Shown here in pieces: positions 5,447-7,817 of a DNA stretch of 7,817 nucleotides. Position numbers and translations under genes: made by a program. The stretch spans positions 1 to 7,817 of the forward strand of contig MNVK01000119.1 of NCBI GenBank assembly GCA_001871685.1, given 5' to 3'. How positions within the stretch are numbered: position 1 is the stretch's first letter; the number at the start of each line of letters is the position of its first letter. The notes beneath the pieces are model-generated. The model had not been told where the DNA came from and searched no databases. It saw only the letters and a program-made list of their open reading frames with translations. Origin of the DNA: Nitrospirae bacterium CG1_02_44_142. GTDB lineage: Bacteria > Nitrospirota > Thermodesulfovibrionia > Thermodesulfovibrionales > UBA1546.

Positions 5447-6564
5447 TAGAAAAATTCAAAATTCAAGATTCAAAGGTTCAAAAGGCTAACCCCTCCTTTA
5501 TCCTCCCCTTATTTAAGGGGAGGGATGGTGGGGTTATTTTTTCTTCTGCTCTTCTGCTCTTCTGCTCTCTATTCATTCTGTCTGCCTGTTCTCCTCAAAA
5601 AGAGAAGGTCTATCGCAAGAGCAAAGTACTCATGGATACACTTATAACAATCAGTGTAGTTTCAGGTTCAGGTGATAAAGCAGAGAAGGCAATAGACAAG
5701 GCATTTGGAGAGATAGAAAAACTTGACAGGCTGCTGAACTTTTTCTCTGACAGCAGCGAGCTTTCCGAGATAAACAGAAATGCAGGCTTGAAAGCTGTTG
5801 CGGTGTCTCCTGAGACCTTTGAAGTTATTGAGAAAGCAATTTATGCCTCCGGAAAAACCAACGGCGCCTTTGACGTAACAATAGGCTCTGTAACAACCCT
5901 GTGGGATTTTCATAAGAGAGTAAAACCTGAAGACAAACAAATCAAAGAAAGGCTTCCGCTCGTAAACTATAAAAATATAATACTCAACAAAAAATCGTCA
6001 TCTGTTTATCTCAAAAAAAGCGGAATGCTTATGGACCTCGGCGGCGCAGCAAAGGGATATGCCGCCGACAGGGCAGTGGATGTCCTGAAAAAACAAGGCA
6101 TAAAATCAGGGCTTGTATCCATTGCAGGGGATATTAAGGCATTCGGCTTAAAGCCTGATTTAAAACCGTGGAAGGTAGGGATAAGAAATCCGCACGCAGA
6201 AAATAAAGCAGATGAGATTATGGCAGCCATAGAGCTGACTGACCTGGCAATATCAACATCCGGAGATTACGAGCGATACTTTATTATTGAAGGAAAACGA
6301 TACCATCATATCCTTAATCCAAAAACAGGCTATCCCGCCGAGGGGTGTCAAAGCGTAAGCATCATAGCAAAAGACGGTTATGTAACAGACGCATTTTCAA
6401 CAGGCATATTTATACTCGGAACTGAAAAAGGGATAAAACTCCTTGAGGAGATGGGGCTTGATGGAATAATTGTGGATAAAAATGGCAAAATACACACAAC
6501 ATCAAACCTGAGAGGAAAGCTTGAAATTATCGGAGATTCGCAGAGGCGAAAAAAAACTAATTGA
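5443..6564 (+). CDS. apbE: FAD:protein FMN transferase (ApbE), lipoprotein
   Basis: Extracytoplasmic flavin transferase of 373 residues that covalently attaches FMN from FAD to Thr/Ser of exported proteins such as RnfG, NqrC and FMN-binding-domain proteins. Family motifs present: GAFDVTIG (141-148) with W154, DLGGAAKGYAADRA (198-211), HHILNPKTG (288-296), and DAFSTG (316-321), where the Asp and Thr are the expected Mg ligands. A hydrophobic stretch (36-47) and lipobox L46-S47-A48-C49 mark a lipoprotein anchored outside the cytoplasmic membrane. The 35-residue stretch before the hydrophobic core is unusually long and is encoded by repetitive DNA: TTCAA heptads, a palindrome covering codons 16-31, and an 8-bp triplicate encoding the core. 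The ATG at 5443 overlaps the uvrA TGA, implying translational coupling, and is the only usable start before the signal peptide. The next two genes belong to families that often accompany ApbE. Confidence 0.95.
   Translation: MIEKFKIQDSKVQKANPSFILPLFKGRDGGVIFSSALLLFCSLFILSACSPQKEKVYRKSKVLMDTLITISVVSGSGDKAEKAIDKAFGEIEKLDRLLNFFSDSSELSEINRNAGLKAVAVSPETFEVIEKAIYASGKTNGAFDVTIGSVTTLWDFHKRVKPEDKQIKERLPLVNYKNIILNKKSSSVYLKKSGMLMDLGGAAKGYAADRAVDVLKKQGIKSGLVSIAGDIKAFGLKPDLKPWKVGIRNPHAENKADEIMAAIELTDLAISTSGDYERYFIIEGKRYHHILNPKTGYPAEGCQSVSIIAKDGYVTDAFSTGIFILGTEKGIKLLEEMGLDGIIVDKNGKIHTTSNLRGKLEIIGDSQRRKKTN
5455..5483 (+). repeat. TTCAA heptad-like tandem repeat at the apbE 5' end
   Basis: TTCAA recurs at 5455, 5462, 5469 and 5477, with periods of 7, 7 and 8 bases. 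It forms a degenerate A/T-rich tandem array that encodes residues 5-14 of ApbE. It directly precedes the palindromic element. Confidence 0.6.
5488..5535. repeat. Palindromic element inserted in frame in the apbE 5' end
   Basis: A 48-base inverted repeat. Outer arms are AACCCC (5488-5493) and GGGGTT (5530-5535). The inner stem is CCTCCCCTTA (5502-5511) pairing perfectly with TAAGGGGAGG (5514-5523) over a two-base loop. It covers exactly codons 16-31 (16 codons) and so preserves the frame, encoding NPSFILPLFKGRDGGV. I recognise the type (CCCCTCC...GGTGGGG) as a dispersed repeat, usually intergenic, in several environmental bacterial lineages. Finding it inside a reading frame recalls rickettsial palindromic elements. 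Its RNA hairpin would form about 60 bases after the apbE start. Confidence 0.75.
5544..5567 (+). repeat. Three perfect copies of an 8-bp unit in the apbE signal peptide
   Basis: TTCTGCTC occurs at 5544-5551, 5552-5559 and 5560-5567 without mismatch. Because 8 is not a multiple of 3, the array is read in all three frames and spells SALLLFCS (residues 35-42), most of the hydrophobic core of the lipoprotein signal peptide. Gain or loss of one unit would shift the apbE frame. Confidence 0.85.
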
Positions 6565-6568
6565 AGGG

Positions 6569-6934
6569 ATGACGCTTGCCGACATGCTGCTGCTCGCAGC
6601 GCTTGTAATCATATCCGTTTCAGGATTTATTTTTATAAAAGAGGCCTTCCCGCAGGGAACAGACGTCAAAATTGAAGTTAACGGAAGGCTTGCATACAAA
6701 CTTCCTCTCAGCAGCGATGCAGCAATCGCTGTGAAAGGCATAAACGGAGATACAATAGTGGAAATTAAAAACAGAAAAGTGCGGATAAAAGAATCTCCGT
6801 GTCCAAATAAAATATGTGTGCATCAGGGATGGATAGACAGAGGCGCAATTATATGCCTTCCGAACAGGGTAATGGTATTCATAGAAGGTTCGGAAGGCAA
6901 AGAGAATAAGACCATTGATGCAATCACAGGATAA
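6569..6934 (+). CDS. NusG domain II-containing membrane-anchored protein (EetA-like)
   Basis: A small protein with one N-terminal membrane segment (about residues 4-23, ADMLLLAALVIISVSGFIF) and an extracytoplasmic NusG-II-like beta domain. The family hallmark is clear: CPNKICVHQGWI followed by IICLPNRVMV, giving cysteines C78, C83 and C96. I take ATG 6569 as start because it puts MTLADMLLL at the N-terminus, as is usual for the family, four bases after the apbE stop. A TTG at 6521 with AGAGGA upstream would add 16 residues and overlap apbE by 44 bases, and remains possible. Despite the name, the family is not a transcription factor. Members sit beside ApbE and Gx-transporter genes and have been linked to extracytoplasmic flavin-based electron transfer (EetA in Gram-positive bacteria, from memory). 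The conserved cysteines could serve a redox or metal-binding role, which is inference. Confidence 0.85.
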   Translation: MTLADMLLLAALVIISVSGFIFIKEAFPQGTDVKIEVNGRLAYKLPLSSDAAIAVKGINGDTIVEIKNRKVRIKESPCPNKICVHQGWIDRGAIICLPNRVMVFIEGSEGKENKTIDAITG

Positions 6935-7436
6935 ACTCCGCATAGCTCTGCTCTCAGCGTATGCAATCGCAATCCACAGCTTTGAAAATCTTCTGCCAAC
7001 GCCGATACCCTGGCTCAGGCTTGGCGTTGCAAACATAATCACACTCACAGCGCTCATGCTTTACGGCTTCAGGGCAGCAATGATGGTAACGCTTATAAGG
7101 GTAACCCTTTCATCCATATTCATAGGAACATTTCTTGGCCCCGGCTTTATTATGAGCTTCTGCGGCGGCGTCTCAAGCACGGCTGCCATGGGGATTATAT
7201 TCTCACTGTTTCCAAGACTCTTTGGCCCTGTCGGACTCAGTCTAATCGGCGCATTGTTCCATAATGCCGCACAGCTTTTTATCGCATACCTGTTATTCGT
7301 TCAGCAGATAAAGGCCGTATTGATAGTAACTCCCCTGCTGCTTCTGTTAGGGACCATTACAGGAGTTGTGAATGGAATCATAGGAGGGATGCTTATTAAA
7401 AATATCTCGGAAAAATCACTCAATCCACCCCGATGA
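6918..7436 (+). CDS. Gx transporter family integral membrane protein (EetB-like; Hpre_diP_synt_I family)
   Basis: A 172-residue polytopic inner-membrane protein with about five hydrophobic segments. The family pattern is visible early on: PTPIPWLRLGVANIITL (about 27-43), then YGFRAAMMVTLIRV and SIFIGTFLGPGF, with GG and small residues in the helices. The family is often labelled heptaprenyl diphosphate synthase component I, but the protein lacks prenyltransferase Asp-rich motifs and looks like a small transporter subunit; I regard that label as misleading. It regularly neighbours NusG-II and ApbE genes. The start is ATG 6918, overlapping the upstream gene by 17 bases; a TTG directly before it (6915) would add one residue. 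Only a weak AGAGAA (6901-6906) precedes it, so translation probably depends on coupling. The substrate is unknown; a flavin, quinone precursor or similar cofactor is a guess from context. Confidence 0.85.
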   Translation: MQSQDKLRIALLSAYAIAIHSFENLLPTPIPWLRLGVANIITLTALMLYGFRAAMMVTLIRVTLSSIFIGTFLGPGFIMSFCGGVSSTAAMGIIFSLFPRLFGPVGLSLIGALFHNAAQLFIAYLLFVQQIKAVLIVTPLLLLLGTITGVVNGIIGGMLIKNISEKSLNPPR

Positions 7437-7817
7437 TTAGGCTGAACGCTCATAGGGCATTTGCTGCTGCTTCTGTTGCTGCCGCGGTGCTGCACGCGGC
7501 GGCTGTTCTTGTTGCTGGATTCTCAACGCCTGATTATTTGCAAAACCAGAGAGCAATAAGCGACCTTGGCATCCACGGGCAGCCATATGATCTTCTGATA
7601 AACTATCTTGGATTCGCTGTGCCGGGCGGTCTCATTCTATTGTCTGTGTTGACTGCCGGTAAAATGCAGACTTTTTCCCCGTCGCCAAGACTGGGACTGA
7701 GATGCATGGCAGGCGCCGGTGTATTCCTCATTGTCGCAGGTTTCTACCCGTTCCCTTCGTGGATACATCTCACAGCCGCCCTTCTCAGCGCGCTTTCGGC
7801 TGCTGCCGGCATTGCCC
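7433..7817 (+). CDS. DUF998 family membrane protein, truncated by the window edge
   Basis: The frame from ATG 7433 overlaps the preceding TGA as ATGA and is open to the last base (128 codons plus one base). The protein begins MIRLNAHRAFAAAS, then a hydrophobic helix (about 9-29), the segment AISDLGIHGQPYDLLINYLGF (41-61, with a break-free ISDLG core) and further hydrophobic segments at about 59-74, 92-105 and 109-128. The ISDLG-x-G-x-P-Y...N-x-x-GF pattern after the first helix matches DUF998 integral membrane proteins, which have no established function. No Shine-Dalgarno is seen, so coupling to the upstream gene is likely. The codon use is more GC-rich (GCT/GCC/GCG alanine runs) than in the four preceding genes. 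The C-terminal part lies outside the window. Confidence 0.72.
   Translation, partial: MIRLNAHRAFAAASVAAAVLHAAAVLVAGFSTPDYLQNQRAISDLGIHGQPYDLLINYLGFAVPGGLILLSVLTAGKMQTFSPSPRLGLRCMAGAGVFLIVAGFYPFPSWIHLTAALLSALSAAAGIA

Noticed and set aside
6918..7436. Annotation as heptaprenyl diphosphate synthase component I
   Set aside because: There are no Asp-rich prenyltransferase motifs and the protein is almost wholly membrane-embedded; the transporter-like Gx family name fits better.

Overview
This window reads as a chromosomal segment of a Gram-negative, probably anaerobic bacterium of mid GC content. Nitrospirota (Thermodesulfovibrionia-like) or a deltaproteobacterial relative is my best guess. The basis is heavy ATA/AGA/AGG codon use, frequent TTG/GTG starts, two lipoproteins with classical lipoboxes, and two dispersed palindromes of types I associate with such genomes. 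The lineage call is inference; there is no rRNA or other phylogenetic marker here. I see no tRNA, rRNA, CRISPR array, transposase or prophage gene.

Layout. Bases 1-114 are an unresolved edge. Bases 115-1901 (minus strand) hold a two-gene operon: a tiny, highly charged protein followed by a DEAD-box RNA helicase with a C-terminal DbpA-type RNA-binding domain. The divergent intergenic region 1902-2144 carries a good sigma70-type promoter on each strand. On the minus strand it also carries an intrinsic-terminator-like hairpin between promoter and first gene, which makes a leader attenuator of the helicase operon plausible. A lone lipoprotein gene of unknown function (2145-2597) is driven by the plus-strand promoter. 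The spacer 2598-2890 contains a dispersed inverted repeat (2692-2768) and a promoter candidate for the next operon.

From 2891 to the right edge there is one tightly packed plus-strand operon: uvrA, apbE, a NusG-domain-II membrane-anchored protein, a Gx-transporter-family membrane protein and a truncated DUF998 membrane protein. Neighbours overlap by 4 to 17 bases or are separated by 4. UvrA is about 90 residues shorter than usual because its insertion domain is nearly gone, while both zinc modules and both ABC cassettes are intact.

The apbE / NusG-II / Gx trio is the most interesting part. ApbE covalently attaches FMN to extracytoplasmic proteins, and the other two families recur beside ApbE in extracytoplasmic flavin/electron-transfer loci (EetA/EetB-like in Gram-positive bacteria). 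Here the trio lies behind a DNA repair gene and without a visible flavinylated substrate. The apbE signal-peptide region itself is built from three repetitive pieces: TTCAA heptads, a palindromic element inserted in frame, and three copies of an 8-bp unit that encode the hydrophobic core.
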